Below are positions 1-12,414 of a stretch of DNA of 64,000 bases, piece by piece. The stretch is taken from NCBI GenBank assembly GCA_001683735.1, contig LUGG01000002.1:3472001-3536000 (forward strand). Reading direction: 5' to 3'. The notes below the pieces were generated by a model that had not been told where the DNA came from, ran no database searches, and was given only the letters and a program-made list of their open reading frames with translations. Positions within the stretch are counted from its first letter, which is position 1. The number at the start of each line of letters is the position of its first letter. The position numbers and the translations under genes were made by a program. Source of the DNA: Grifola frondosa (lineage: Eukaryota > Basidiomycota > Agaricomycetes > Polyporales > Grifolaceae).

Positions 1-31
1 TCCTACGAAGCGTCGCTTCCCCAACCCGACT

Positions 32-1200
32 GCTATTTCTTCCTGAGAAATGGCGGGCTTAAAGCTTCCTTGAGTGCTTTCATGGTCTCCTGTTGTGCCT
101 TCTCCACTTCTACCGCACGCGTGGTTAATCTGTCGAGGAGGCCCTGGATCGCAATTTCATCGGAGGCAAGCGCCAAAGCCGATGCAGTGGAGGAAGCAAG
201 CGTCGGAGCCAACGCCGTTGAGGAAATGGCTGCGGCGGCGGGTTGGGCCGGAGAAGAGGACCCGGAGGACTAGCCACCGATGGGGTGTTCGAGCCCGATA
301 CCCGCTGGGACATGACGTAGTCGTAAGGGGGGGAATCTCTTCCACCTCGCCGTCTGAATCGGAAAGTACTTGCCTAGGCGTTCGGCGAACTCGGGAGCTG
401 GGGCGTGAGCGAGCGAAGGTGCGGGCTCATCCTCCTCAGAGCTAAGTTCGTTATGCCAAGATCGATGGAGGGGCCAGCGATCTTGGGGGGCTGGGGCCTG
501 CAAAGAGAGCTAGAGCGCCGTTGGCCAATGAGGAACTCAGCTCACCTCGCCGAAATAATTTCTATCACCTCCACCGATGATGATGAAGTCGAGAGGGGGC
601 GTTTGGGACGTTTTGCGGGGGCGGGAGTGGGAACAGCTGCGACCCTGGTCCTCTTGGCCAATGCAGCGCTTGCATCCGCCTCTCCTCCGTCGACCTCTGC
701 GGGCGCTTGGCAGCTCTTGCTCCTGCAACGGTAGCTCCCGCTTCTGCAACAGATATCAGCTGACTTGCAGCCTCGCTCGACCTTGCCACTTACCTTCCCA
801 CCAGCGGTTTTCTCCAAGCCCCGACGTCTGCGAGGGTTTCTGTCGTGGCCGCGGCCCTCCAACCCTCCGCGATCCTGCCATCTTCCTTGCGGATGGACTT
901 GAAGTCGATCGTCCGACCGGACTTCTGAGCATCTGCGCTTTCAGCGACGGCGCTCAGCATGAGGAGGGTGGGGTGCACAGACTCCTTGCGGGCAACGCAG
1001 CCATGGAGGCAGGCAACGCCTGCTTCCTAGAAGGCCGTTAGCGCAACGATAGCCCTGGAAAGAAAACGAGCTCGCACCACTTCTTTGCGGAACGACGCCT
1101 GAAGTTGAGGGTCGTCCGGATCCTGGGCGGCAAGTGCGAAGGCCAGGGACCTCTCTATCCTGACAAGATGAATGTGAAATGCTGTTGTCGAAGTTGACAT
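32..1200 (-). CDS. Multi-exon protein of unknown function, Ser/Ala/Pro-rich with charged C-terminus
   Basis: Not recognised as a named family. The likely start is the ATG at 1200-1198, opening MSTSTTAFHIHLVRIERSLA. Coding-like blocks follow on the minus strand: HPTLLMLSAVAESADAQK near 975-920, then a segment near 560-640 with basic runs KRTRV and KRPKRPLS that could be a nuclear localisation signal, then an Ala/Ser/Thr-rich stretch near 120-270 that leads into the helical, charged block LLDRLTTRAVEVEKAQQETM. The stop is at 34-32, so the gene ends inside the window. Blocks lie in different frames and need short introns, which I could not place exactly. CpG content is high, unlike the repeats to its right, which argues for a living gene rather than an old repeat. 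It could also be cargo of a transposon that extends left of the window. Confidence 0.45.
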
Positions 1201-1500
1201 TGCGCAGACGTGAGCGTTCAAGTTTAAGCACGCGGCTCCCAGGCCGAACTGGGTGTGCCGCCGCCTGCCCCACCACGCCGACATCTTGCCGCCCGCGTTT
1301 GCGATAAGCGCCTGCCATTACTAATTAAAGTTTTTGAAAAAACTAAATTAAATTAGTGCAGGACCTACGAGACTTTTCAAGTTTGAATGTTCGAACAGCA
1401 TATACATTCACTACGGTCCCGGGAATTGTCAGATATGGATCGATGTCAAATCCGAGGAAGATCCGGGCATGGTAAATCTTGTAAGCCATCTGGGATATGC

Positions 1501-1763
1501 TGTACATTACAGACCAACTCGGCGCCGGTTGTGACCTGTGACCCATGGCACCCAATCCGGCGCCGCGGCGCGACCGCTTGAGATGTGTGACCGCCGGCCC
1601 AAAACGGCGGCGACGTTGCCGCGCCGCAGGCGCAGAAAATTTGGCAGAGGCGACATGCGGCGCCACAGCCGGCCGAACCGCTTGTGACCTGTGACTACGC
1701 CAAAATCCGGCGCGTCGAGGGTCCTTGTGACCTGTGACGCGCCGAGTTGGTCTGTAATGTACA
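1501..1763. mobile_element. GC-rich MITE with about 26-bp terminal inverted repeats
   Basis: The left end TGTACATTACAGACCAACTC and the right end are inverted copies of each other and extend to GGCGC. Just inside both ends, and again near 1690, is the motif TTGTGACCTGTGAC. The core, about 1550-1690, is very rich in CGGCG/GCCGC. One or two more bases outside each end may also match (TATGC and GTATA), which would fit a TA target site. No coding potential. Superfamily unknown; a Tc1/mariner-like origin is possible but not shown. Confidence 0.6.
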
Positions 1764-2385
1764 GTATACTCTCAGAAAGGCCAATCATGTCGGGATACAA
1801 CTTGTATGTAGCCTGGGGGCTGAATCAGCAAAATATCTCCTTCAATCTTCCACGTATCTTCAAATATTCTGGGTTGGATTGAAACATGATACGTGATACA
1901 CGAAGGAGTGCAGGATTCAAACAAGATAGTATTTCGCGTATATAATAAGATCAAATTCAACTGAATTTCAACATACGGCGCCGCACAATGCATGAAAGAA
2001 TATCTCGAACCACGCCCTCTCCCCCTCGCAGGACGTTCGCCTCGGGGAAGTGGTCCCTGGGGGGGACGCGAGGTGCGGGACGGGCCCGAAGTCGTGTGCA
2101 GTCCGGCAGCGCGCATCCGGCGGGGCCACCGCGGCGACAAGTATGGGTCATGGGCACCAGGTCGGCCCTGTGAGCGTGCCGCGGGAGGGCGCCGCACCTG
2201 CAGGAACACGAGGACACGCCATGCGAGCAACCGGCAGACGACCAACCCACGAGGGGCGTCGTCGCCGTCCACGACGGCGCCACCGCCGCGGCATGCGCGC
2301 GTCGGGTCTTGAATTCACTAAGGAGGGCCAGGTTGGCCAGCGTGGGGCTACGCAGGAGTATGGCGATACGCTCTAACAAGGGTAG
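1764..2385. other. Unassigned stretch, half AT-rich and half GC-rich
   Basis: 1764-1985 is AT-rich with no gene visible. 1986-2385 is GC-rich and contains open frames on both strands, the longest on the minus strand from 2529 to 1957. The translations are low-complexity Arg/Ala/Pro/Cys mixtures in every frame, as expected by chance in GC-rich DNA. I do not call a gene. Confidence 0.4.
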
Positions 2386-2991
2386 TACTGTTGCCGCAAG
2401 TTGAGCTACCTTAAGGTTAAGCTCCAGCTTAACTTGACGGCAGCTCGGCATGGTAACCTTAAGGCGCCTTAAGGTCACATAGATACAGTCACGTATGCAT
2501 ACGCATGCGTCCGCGGCGGCGAGCGACACCGCGGCCGAGTCCCGACGCGAGCCTTCGACGCGCCTGCTGTAACACTGCGTTCAACTTTGCTTGCCACTCC
2601 CTACCAGATTTGTCTGTTTGTATCTTTGCTATGGATACATTTTATGCATATATTTGTCTCGTTACCTTGTGAAGATGGGACTCCGGGTGTTCTCTCCCGA
2701 GGCGCTTCGCTGATGCAACATGTTGGAGGTATTGCAAGCACTCAAGTGCTCATTCAAACATGACCGACTTTCCCTCACATGGAGAGGCAGCTGCCGAATG
2801 ACGAGGATATCCTATGGAATGATATTGGCCAACTTCTTACTACGGGAAATATCAATGATTAAATTGCTCCAAAATACATCTAATACTGATATCCTATAGT
2901 TGTAACATTTGGACTTAAGGCGCCTTAAGGTCATCTTATCACAAACTCCGACGACCTCAAGGTACCTTGAACTGAACTTGCGGCAACACTA
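2386..2991. mobile_element. 606-bp non-autonomous TIR element, hAT-like ends
   Basis: The left end is TACTGTTGCCGCAAGTTGAG. The right end, read on the minus strand, is TAGTGTTGCCGCAAGTTCAG, so the terminal inverted repeats match over about 20 bp. Palindromes sit inside both ends: CCTTAAGGCGCCTTAAGG near 2457 and CTTAAGGCGCCTTAAG near 2914, plus CTACCTTAAGG-type motifs at 2405 and 2955. The flanking 8-mers do not match, so the target duplication is lost or the ends are slightly misplaced. The TAGTGTTGC start is shared with the 380-bp MITE family found elsewhere in the window, suggesting mobilisation by related hAT transposases. Confidence 0.55.
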
Positions 2992-5089
2992 CAACAAACA
3001 AAGGAGCCGGCATGTGATGCCGATTGAGTACACGCCCATACAGTTGGAGACTGGGATTTAGTTGTCCGTGGGAACATCTGTAATTTAATGCGTGAGCGGG
3101 CTGTACTCCAGTCCTCGAGTGCCTGGACGCCCGCTGCCAAGTAGTCCATTGCCGTCCTGGATCTTCCCCACTGTTTCCCAGCAGATCTTCTCATGTATAT
3201 CATATGTACAACTTTTCAATCAAATTCCAAGAATCTGTTTATTGGTATCCTACATCTGAGACCAATGCAAATGAATGTCGGGTTGAACATCCTTTGAGCA
3301 TCTTGCCAATCACCAATTCTCGTAATGCTGAGTGCCTATATCAACTAATAAGACCGATATCCGTCATTCTAAATAATATGTGATCATCTGTCTTCGATTT
3401 TGTGCCGATAATGTACTGTATTTCATTACAAATGGTAGTTTCATAACATTGTCAATGTCGGGGATTTCCCATCATGAATTAGTTAACATGCTCTTGTTTC
3501 AACAGTATATTAATATGTGTTCCTTAGAACAGACATCCCTATATATTTTAGTAAGATTGGAAGAGCAGGTGTTGTAAAACTTGACAGGACGACTCGGAGC
3601 GGACAGAGGCTAAGTACCAAATTAAGTCATATTGTGTATATATATTGTACAGATTCACTCTGTTGAAAGCCCATGTGGTGTAATGGGAATCATGCTCGTA
3701 TTCGAGGCGGGGCCTTTGGTTCGAGTCCTGTGCTTTACTGGCCCGGAAGTGAGTTTTCGACAGCTTATTTTGTTCAGGTGCATCCGGAGCTGCATGCCAT
3801 CAAATTGACATGATAAACTACATCACAACCATTGGAAAACAGCTGGCCATACTTAGGCAGACTAGTGGCTACTTGGCGGGTGGTTGCCTACGTTCCAGAT
3901 CACTGTTTTTCAGATTGCATGTGGACACTCAATTCCAGTCTCCAACCGTACGGGCGTGTAGGACCCAACATCAGCGAAAAGTCGCCCCGCTTAAAGTAGA
4001 ATATATTAGAATATAATCTTCATAATCGAATATATTCCAGCATAATCTTATCGGTATTTATCAGGAGGGTTTACCTACTGGCAGGAGGTGCCAGTATGGT
4101 GGCCCTGCCCGGATCTGATAAGGGTCTGGTGGTGGCCCAATAAGCTATGGCCGGCTTCACACTACCGTATGACAAGCTACAGCAAGGTATGATAAGCTCC
4201 AGCCATCTCAGTATGGGCATGCAGGCAGTTACGGTAAGGTATGGCCAACTCAGTATGAGCACCCGGCCAGCTATGATAAGACTCGGTAAGAGCATGCAAT
4301 GATAAATCTTTCAAGTGACCATCCAATTGGTAATAACTGTCACACTATTCATTACATACAAACAATAATCTAAAGGCAATAATCTAAATACATATCCTGT
4401 GAATAACCTGGCCTTGGCAACAAGTACTAGACCACCAGAGGAAGATACCTGTGAGGACATAAGTATAATTATCAGTAAAAGCATCGTCAAAATATTGTGC
4501 ATATACTCACTCACCTTCACACACTCTCAGTGCTAGCACTCAACTCCGACAACTCTATGGGTAGCAGCTAAGAAATATTGACATAACAGATGGTAATTCA
4601 TACTCACTGATGTAGGCTTGCTTCTGGTGGAGACGAGGTAATGGGCAAGATGAAATGTGAGTACAGAGTCGAGAGACATGACAAAGACACATTGCGCTTA
4701 TTTTATAGGCACAGTTTAAACTCTGCTGCTGCTTCGAGGTGAGTGTGAGACTGTGAGTCACTGGTGTCCTACAGGTCATTCACCCATCCTGACATGCCCT
4801 TTACATTGCCCTCCATACTCTGTGGGAAATCACATGTTAAGCATGCACTACTGACCCCATCACGTGCTGCCCATTCAGCATGCCTCATGCACCATGGCAA
4901 AGACCATCTCTCTGGTGTCTTTGGCATCCATGTCGATGTTGGCTGCAGAAGGTGTCCACCCTGCAGTGGATCAGTTGCTCGAAGAGGAGGAGGCATGAGG
5001 CAAGCATGTTCGCACAGGTGAGAAATGCATACGCACTCACGGGGGGAGTGCGCGCACATGGCAAACATTCTGTTCTTATGTGAGAATGG
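2992..5089. other. Unassigned repeat-like DNA
   Basis: No credible coding region. It holds a tRNA-like sequence (3669-3740, listed separately) and, at 4070-4300, a cluster of degenerate short repeats built on AGTATG, AAGCTATG and GGTATGATAAGCT. The rest is AT-rich with low CpG. Confidence 0.4.
3669..3740 (+). other. tRNA-like sequence with pol III A and B boxes (possible SINE head)
   Basis: An A box TGGTGTAATGG at 3676-3686 and a B box GGTTCGAGTCC at 3718-3728 both match the tRNA internal-promoter consensus, at tRNA-like spacing. The acceptor, anticodon and T stems do not pair well, so I do not call a functional tRNA. It may be the head of a tRNA-derived SINE or a tRNA pseudogene; the A-box half resembles tRNA-Asp. 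Confidence 0.4.
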
Positions 5090-5097
5090 TTTGGCAG

Positions 5098-5477
5098 TAG
5101 TGTTGCCACGGCTTAGTCACACCTGTTTCAGCTTTTTAGATATTCTGACATAAATTTTGCAGATAATGACATGATCTTAATTGAAATTAATAGCAAAAAT
5201 GTATATGTATTTGAATGTAACACCACCATTTGCATAATTATCTTTAATATGTTTCAATTTCAGTTACATTGGTAAAAAAGCTGACTAAAAAGTCAGACTT
5301 TGCAATCGGCTTTTTGGCTATATCTCCATCAATATGAGGTATAACATTTTATATTTGGCAAGAATATGCGGCTATATATAAGCTACGAAATAAATGTAAC
5401 ATAGCTATGATACCTAAAAAATTGCCCAAGTTATGAGTCATATATCATTTAGGCCTGACTTAGCTGCAGCAACACTA
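5098..5477 (+). mobile_element. hAT-type MITE, copy 1 (380 bp)
   Basis: Starts TAGTGTTGCCACGGCTTAG and ends with the complement of TAGTGTTGCTGCAGC. The imperfect terminal inverted repeats are about 27 bp. It is flanked by the perfect 8-bp duplication TTTGGCAG (5090-5097 and 5478-5485). 8-bp duplications and TAGTG ends are the hallmark of hAT transposons. No coding capacity. I define this orientation as plus. Confidence 0.85.
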
Positions 5478-5485
5478 TTTGGCAG

Positions 5486-6515
5486 GCAGAATGGAGAGTA
5501 GAGATGGGGCCATACAGACAATGTGTGCTCTCACTGTGATTGTATGTTCTCCGAATTAGCACAATTACTTCATCTATATACATTTCAACCTCAGATGGGG
5601 GTACCTACTAGTTATGACAATTGCCATCACCTGCCATAGACAATATTTGATGGGAGAGATGTTTACGCACAAGTACATTTGATTATAATATACTACCAAA
5701 ACTCTACAGTATGTGTACTGTATACACTCACTGGTATTCTGCATACCGGACTCCGCCAGTTGCTGGTAAGTGCCAACAAGCATGTAATGTCTGGTAGCCT
5801 CATGTCATTGACTGCCGGAAGCTGCTGGATTAAGAATACTGGTAAGCACTTGCAGGAGTTACTGTCTGGGTGACTTTTTGCTGATGAAAGAACCCTCTCT
5901 TTGTCACCTTCCCTAATTTCTCCATCTCTGCAACATGGGCTTTGCAAGCACTGCCACTTTCTCTGGTGTCTGAGTTTGCTTGGGAGCTTACTTTTCACAG
6001 TTTTTCTGTCTCTCGGTACTGCAGCAGCTCCATCTGTTAAGATGGTGTCTCTGCCGGTGTGCAAGCTGGGTGAACATGAAATCATCATCATACAATTGGT
6101 ATGAGCACTATTATGATATAATCAATGCTAATGTACTTGCAATGGTTTGGAGGCCATGGACCTTTCCACGAGAGCAACTTTCAATAGTGTTATGAGTTTC
6201 GAAGAGCAGCACAGCTTGTTCGTCCCTGGCCTCTGTGAAGCACCTTCTTACTTCAAGGTCATGGCAATGGAAAGCACACACAGTCTGAACAATGGTGCAG
6301 AGGATGCAGCTCAAAATTCCCACATGCCTTTCGCCCTCTAGCCCAGATCCAGGTGCCCTGAGCATAGCATGCCGCATATGGTCACATTTTCTCTTGCAGT
6401 TCAATCCATGCCATGTTCATTCTACAGCATTCCCTGTGCCCAAGGCAGACTTGAGTGAATGCATGCAGAAAAGCTCGGGCTCCTCTCTCGCAACATCGGG
6501 TGAGGGGCTACCTCA
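5486..6515. other. Unassigned stretch
   Basis: AT-rich, low CpG. Only short open frames on both strands, none with a recognisable motif or plausible codon pattern. Confidence 0.35.
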
Positions 6516-6523
6516 CAGCGGAC

Positions 6524-7790
6524 TAGTATTATGCTTGGCCTGGCTTCAGGCCATAGATCGGCCAAGCTGAGCCGAATACAGGCCAAGCCAAGCTGGGCCA
6601 TGCACATGGCTTAGGGTGGCTTGTGGTCCAGGCTCCTGCCCATTCTTACAGCTCAAGGTAGGGACTAAATTCGAGTGGTGAAAATATGAGATATAATTAG
6701 AAGCCATGCAGATTACATGTGAGAATTTAAACTCAGCACTCTTATTTTCCCCTATCTCTCCCCGAGTAGGGGGAAATAAGAGTGCTGAGTTTGAATTATC
6801 ACGTAAACTATACATGAGTTCTAATAATACTTTACTTGTGCCACTCGGATTCAGCCCCCTACCTCAAGCTGTAAGGATGGGCAAGAGCCTGCTTGTGGCC
6901 CAGCTGGAATGTCAGGTTGACCAAAGCCAGGTCATCAAGCTGGGACTTTCAAGATGTACCAGGTATAACAAAATTTCAGATATTTTACTGTGATTTATAC
7001 CAACTACAACAAAGTGTCACTCAAATTTGGAGCAAAATTGCATAAACTTGCAAACCCTGTCCCATTGTGCCCAATTTGGCCATTCACCTTCTTATTTTGG
7101 ATTTGCATCAAAGTGATCATTTAAAATTTGGGTAACTGCTCATTCATTTTTTTGCAAAATTTTCCTGATGAAATGTTGGTATTTCTATGCATATACTGAT
7201 CTACTACTAATGTAGACTATTTTAAAGTCTCTTTCTCTGCAGATACCTAAAGTGCTAAAAGTCAGGGCTTGAGCCAAAGCTAAGCCCCAGCTTTGGCTTT
7301 CAATGGCCTGTGACCTGGCCTATCATCTTGTAAATAGTGTTGCTGCAGCTAAGTCAGGCCTAAATGATATATGACTCATAACTTGTGTAGTTTTTCAGAT
7401 ATAACAGTGATATTACATTCATTTTGTAGCCTAGATATAGCGCCATAAGCTTGCCAAAGGTCAAAATTCTATACCTTGTATTGATGGATATATGGCCAAA
7501 AAGCCAATTGCAAAGTCCGACTTTGTAGTCAGCTTTTTTTACCAATGTAACTGAAATTGAAACATATTAAAGGTAATTATGCAAATGATTGTGATACATT
7601 TGAATACATATACATCTTAGCTATTAATTTCAATTAATATCATGTCATTATCTGCAAAACTCATGTCAGAATACCTAAAAAGCTGAAACAGGTGTGACTA
7701 AGCCGTGGCAACACTACTTGCAAAGCCCAAGCTGCTAGAAGCTGGACCAAAGCCGTGGCTTTCAGGCCAAGCCAGACTGGCACAATACTA
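6524..7790. mobile_element. Foldback hAT-type non-autonomous element carrying a MITE
   Basis: The ends TAGTATTATGC (left) and TAGTATTGTGCC (right, minus strand) form terminal inverted repeats followed by GGCCTGG-rich arms. The perfect 8-bp duplication CAGCGGAC flanks it (6516-6523 and 7791-7798). Inside lie a second inverted pair (GGCTCCTGCCCATTCTTACA near 6630 against its complement near 6890) and a long hairpin at 6729-6792 with a stem of about 23 bp. MITE copy 2 is inserted at 7335-7716; without it and its duplication the element is about 877 bp. No open frame of note. Confidence 0.75.
7335..7716 (-). mobile_element. hAT-type MITE, copy 2 (382 bp), nested
   Basis: Same family as 5098-5477, opposite orientation. 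The flanking 8-mers CTTGTAAA (7327-7334) and CTTGCAAA (7717-7724) differ at one base. It lies inside the 6524-7790 element and therefore inserted after it. Confidence 0.85.
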
Positions 7791-9893
7791 CAGCGGACAG
7801 CATCAGCCATCCATCAGCAAATGTTGAATTTCACTTTTTTAGCTTTTACCTTACTTTTTGGTTTTAAAATAAGTGACTTCAGACATACAGGACCAATAAG
7901 GCTACTATTTATACCATTTTTATGCAAAATTTAAGGCAAAACAGACATTAAGATTTCAATAAGAGTCGATAAAGAGAAAAATGCTAGAAAATGGTGGTCA
8001 GGTCTGAATTCTCTGAATTTCTGATATGACTTTTATGCTGAGTGCTGAAGTAATAATAAGGGCCATCAGGCATAAAAATTCATTCATACAGAAAATACAA
8101 CCAGTGAAACAAGTGCTGTCAGTGTCATTGATGGCCTCAATGTTGAGCGAAAAAAATCCATCAGTAAACCATTTATTATCATAACTAAGTTCAGGCAGAT
8201 TCTCACATGTTGCACCACGAAAGGATACAAATAAATGAGAGGAATATGATCAATTTGCTGGAACCTGTGAATGACACATGCATGCTCAATATGGGGGATG
8301 AGAACTGTTAGCAGATCCATGAGAATGTCAGCTGTTCTTGTAGATAGAATGTGAGTGACTTGTAGCAGCTGTTATGATGAGGTTTAGTTTGTTGTCAAAT
8401 TCTCAAAAATATTATAACCATGTACGTCTCAATATTGGCTACCCGAACAATGACATTCTTTAACTGATTACATTCCCAGGCATCAGAAGATCGCTCTATC
8501 ATGGCAAATGCTGCATTGTCCTTTATTTGATGTTGAGCTTAAGTTAAGACAAAAAAGATTATGATACTTACAAATTTGTTGTATTTGACATACAAGAACA
8601 AGTTTCAGCCAGAGGTGTGCTTTTTTCGTCGCTTTGATGATCAATGGACACTTGTTAATATAAAAAGCAGAGCTAGCATATAAAAGGACTGACCTTCGGG
8701 ATGTTGATATGAGATATGAAAAGCTCAAGATGCTCCATAACTGAATGATAGTGCTCAATGATGAGAACTGCAACATGCAAATTGAGAACTTATGCTTCTC
8801 TGATCTATAGCTGTATAGAATCACCAACTCCATGAAAATGCCCATCTATTAAAATAATTTTAGCAAGCTCCATACTAATGGAGGAGTTAATGTTCTTATA
8901 TGTGCTCAATCCAAGCTTAAGCCTGCCTTAAGCAGTGAAAGTAACTATCATGTTCATAAAGTTTAACAATCACAGAAAGTTCCTCCTGTTCCAGGTGCAC
9001 TGTGAGAAACAAACTTGCATGATGCCTATGACAATATATACCACATGGACAATGATATTGAGACCACAAATTTGTACCTGTGAAGGATGTTAGATCAACC
9101 AGCAAATATATGACCATTATGTGCTGATCATAATAGCCACCACAAATGCAGCGAACAGGAAAACATCACTCATAATAGTCACAATGTGACATTAAAGCAC
9201 TCAAGGGTCTATTGGGTCCACAGTTCTTATCAAAGGACAACCTCCTGTTCTGATTTCAAGGTCAGCTGGAGAAGACTTCTCTCAAGAAGTCTTCAAGGAT
9301 GCAGATAGAAGGGAGACAAAGCAAGAGTATGAAGGGAAGGTCACACTTGAGCGAAGTTAGAGAGAAGATGGTTTATATTGAACGAAGAGATTGAACTAGC
9401 AACCATCTTCAAGTACTAGCCTATTTATACAGAGAATGCTTGTTTGTGTGCAGAATACCATAGCAACATAACAATCAATCAGAAAAAAGGAAAAGTGGTG
9501 TTGTATGATGTGATGCATGATCTGTGCACTGCAGCAGTATCATGAGAAAGGAAAAGGAAACTGGTTACTAGTCACATGAAGAAGTCACGAAATGAGTAAG
9601 TACATAATCAAGGGTTCAGCCAAGTAAAAAGAAAAGTAGTCCCATAGCCACAATAAGGAATCAACAATTAAATGTACAACCATTTGTAACAGAGGCAGGA
9701 TGAACCAGTCACTGCCAAATGACATACCTTTCAGCCAGTGCCACTGGAGAAATGACTCTGTCAGCAATGAAAAGCATGATATAATAGAAAGCTGTGTCAC
9801 TGCACTGTGCACACTGGCAACACTGCTCTGTGATTTCATGCTAAGGTCAATATCATATAGTCCCTCAGAGAACTCACCTGTTGTTCGGATATC

Positions 9894-10273
9894 CAGTGTT
9901 GCCATGGCTTAGTCACACCTGTTTCAGTTTTTTAGATATTTTGACATGAGTTTTACAGATACTGACATGATCTTAATTGAAATTAATAGCTAAGATGTAT
10001 ATGTATTTGAATGTAACACCATCATTTGCATAATTATTTTGAATGTGTTTCAATTTCAGTTACATTGGTAAAAAAGCTGACTACAAAGTCGGACTTTGCA
10101 ATCAGCTTTTTGGCCATATCTCCATCAATACAAGGTATAACATTTTTCTATGTTGCAAGAGTATGTGGCTATATATAGGCTACAAAATGAGTGTAAGATC
10201 ACTTTGATAGCTGAAAACTGCACAAGTTATGAGTTATATATTATTTAGGCCTGACTTAGCTGCAGCAACACTA
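9894..10273 (+). mobile_element. hAT-type MITE, copy 3 (380 bp)
   Basis: Same family; starts CAGTGTTGCCATGGCTTAG. Flanked by CGGATATC (9886-9893) and CGAATATC (10274-10281), an 8-bp duplication with one change. Inserted in the clathrin pseudogene intron. Confidence 0.85.
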
Positions 10274-12034
10274 CGAATATCCTTTACATCCTCGATATTC
10301 ATGTTGCAGCATAGTTCCCTGAAATAATAAGGGGATCCTCTTCAGATGTGTGCACAGAAGGCATGGTGATGGAGGTAGCAGTGCATGTGGAGGAGCCATC
10401 CTCATAGATTACAGACACTTTGTTTATTTGAGGGCTGCCAATGACATAGGTGGGACAAGATGTGATTTTTGTGCCCCTCCTGATGTGGGAATGATGAGAG
10501 CACTTTGAAATTAGGGTGAAGGTCAAGCAGCAGTGTTGTGGGAGGCATGGCAGAGATGCTCGAATGGAATGTGCTTGCGAAATTTTGACTGATGGAATGT
10601 TTGAGTGGCCAATTGATGGACACTGGATAGGTTGTTGTGGGCCTAACAAATCACTTAGCATACAGCCTTGAAAATATATTGCATGGTTGGCTCACCATGA
10701 CCATCATTGACTTGAGTGGAATCAGGAGTGAGAGGCACTGAGTTGAGAGATGGATGCCTACAAGGTGGGGAATGGATCAGCTTGTGGATTGATGGAGGTT
10801 GCTTGACAGGCAGGCTTGAAGATACACTATCCCCATCTGAAGGTTCCAAAATATATGCTAAATCCAAATGAAGAGACAGTGAGATTTTCCACCTTAGTGA
10901 AGGCATGTACATATTAGATACATATGCAGTCAACAGTGGGGAGAATGAAAGTGAAGGTGATGACACAGGGATGCAGTAGAGTAGTGGTCTACCACATGAG
11001 GGCAGAACTGACCATGGGCATATGGCATTTTATTATCTTTGCTGAGGTTGCAGGTTCGATTTCCCCATATACCTCCCAGAAGCCATATTTACACACTCCG
11101 GGCTTACTTCATCACCCAATTGCCTCTGTTGCAAATCACATGACATGCTTACCTCAGCAGAACCCGAAATGGTATCACTCCCTCAACTGGCCCTTCGACT
11201 TTAATTATGAAATAACACTTGGCTTCACTGGGCATAGCCCAGCTTCATTCATTCATCTGCCGCTGCATGGGAAACAGTTGCAGGTCTGGTTGGGCCCCAG
11301 ATAAATTAGATGTAGCAGGTGTAACCCTAAAGGTAGGGACAATAGAGTTTTAGATTATGTAAGACTGGGTCCACTGAGGCAAGTCACTGGGAAGGTTTGG
11401 AAGCTGGGTTTAGGTGTTCTGTGGTTGGCCAGAGTTGCATGATTACTATATTCTCTCTTACAAACCCATGCGATGCTGAGATGGCAATTAAAAAATAGGT
11501 TACATTATAATTACATGTTTGTACAGACTCACCATCTGACATAGGGCATTGCCCTAATGGACATTAAATAGATTCAAAAAAAGAAAAAAAAAGGGTGATG
11601 ACACTAAATAATTCATGGGCTATTGGCCCCACATCTGAGTGAGGACAGTTGAAGATGCAGGGCTAATCTGTCCTCTGTAGTCTTCCAGGAGACATGAGAG
11701 GGTTCCAGAGGATGGAGGTCCATCGCAATGCTGAGGCCAGTGGAGTGCTTCCTTTCTGGAAGAGTAGTGCCATCAACATAAATGTCAAGTCTGAACCCAT
11801 TCTCTGCATTGTGCTTGCTGCTTTTCCTTCTCGAGCAATTGGTTGTAATTTAAAGGAAGAGTAGGACTAGTCTGAAACATATAAAAGAGTGCACTGAGCA
11901 TCCTTCATCCGTGGTGGTGTTCAAAATTGCAAGTGGACCAGCCCAAGAGAAAATATGAGGTAGAGAAACAACTAATCGAGATGTGATCCGAATGGCTGGG
12001 AGGTAATCAACATGCTTAAATATGTAGTGCAGGC

Positions 12035-12414
12035 TAGTGTTGTCATGGCTTAGTCACACCTGTTTCAGCTTTTTAGATTTTCTGATATGAGTTTTGCAGA
12101 TAATGACATGATCCTAATTGAAATTAATAGCTAAGGTGTATATGTATTTGAATGTACCACAACCATTTGCATAATTATCTTTGATATGTTTCAATTCCAG
12201 TTACATTGGTAATTTAGCTGACTAAAAAGTTGGACTTTGCAATCAGATTTTTGGCCATATCTACATCAATACAAGGTATAACATTTTGCTCTTTGGTATG
12301 CTTATACTTCAATATCTAGGCTGCACAATGAAGTAAAATTACGATGATATCTGAAAAACTGCACAACTTATGAGTCATATATTATTTAAGCCTGACTTAG
12401 CTGCAGCAACACTA
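12035..12414 (+). mobile_element. hAT-type MITE, copy 4 (380 bp)
   Basis: Same family; starts TAGTGTTGTCATGGCTTAG. Flanked by GTGCAGGC (12027-12034) and GTGCAGGT (12415-12422). Inserted in the clathrin pseudogene intron. Confidence 0.85.

Noticed and set aside
1957..2529. 190-codon open frame on the minus strand
   Set aside because: Lies across a GC-rich tract and the end of the 606-bp element; composition is Arg/Ala/Cys-rich in all frames and no motif is seen, so chance is the best explanation.
3669..3740. Functional tRNA gene
   Set aside because: A and B boxes are good but the acceptor, anticodon and T stems do not pair.
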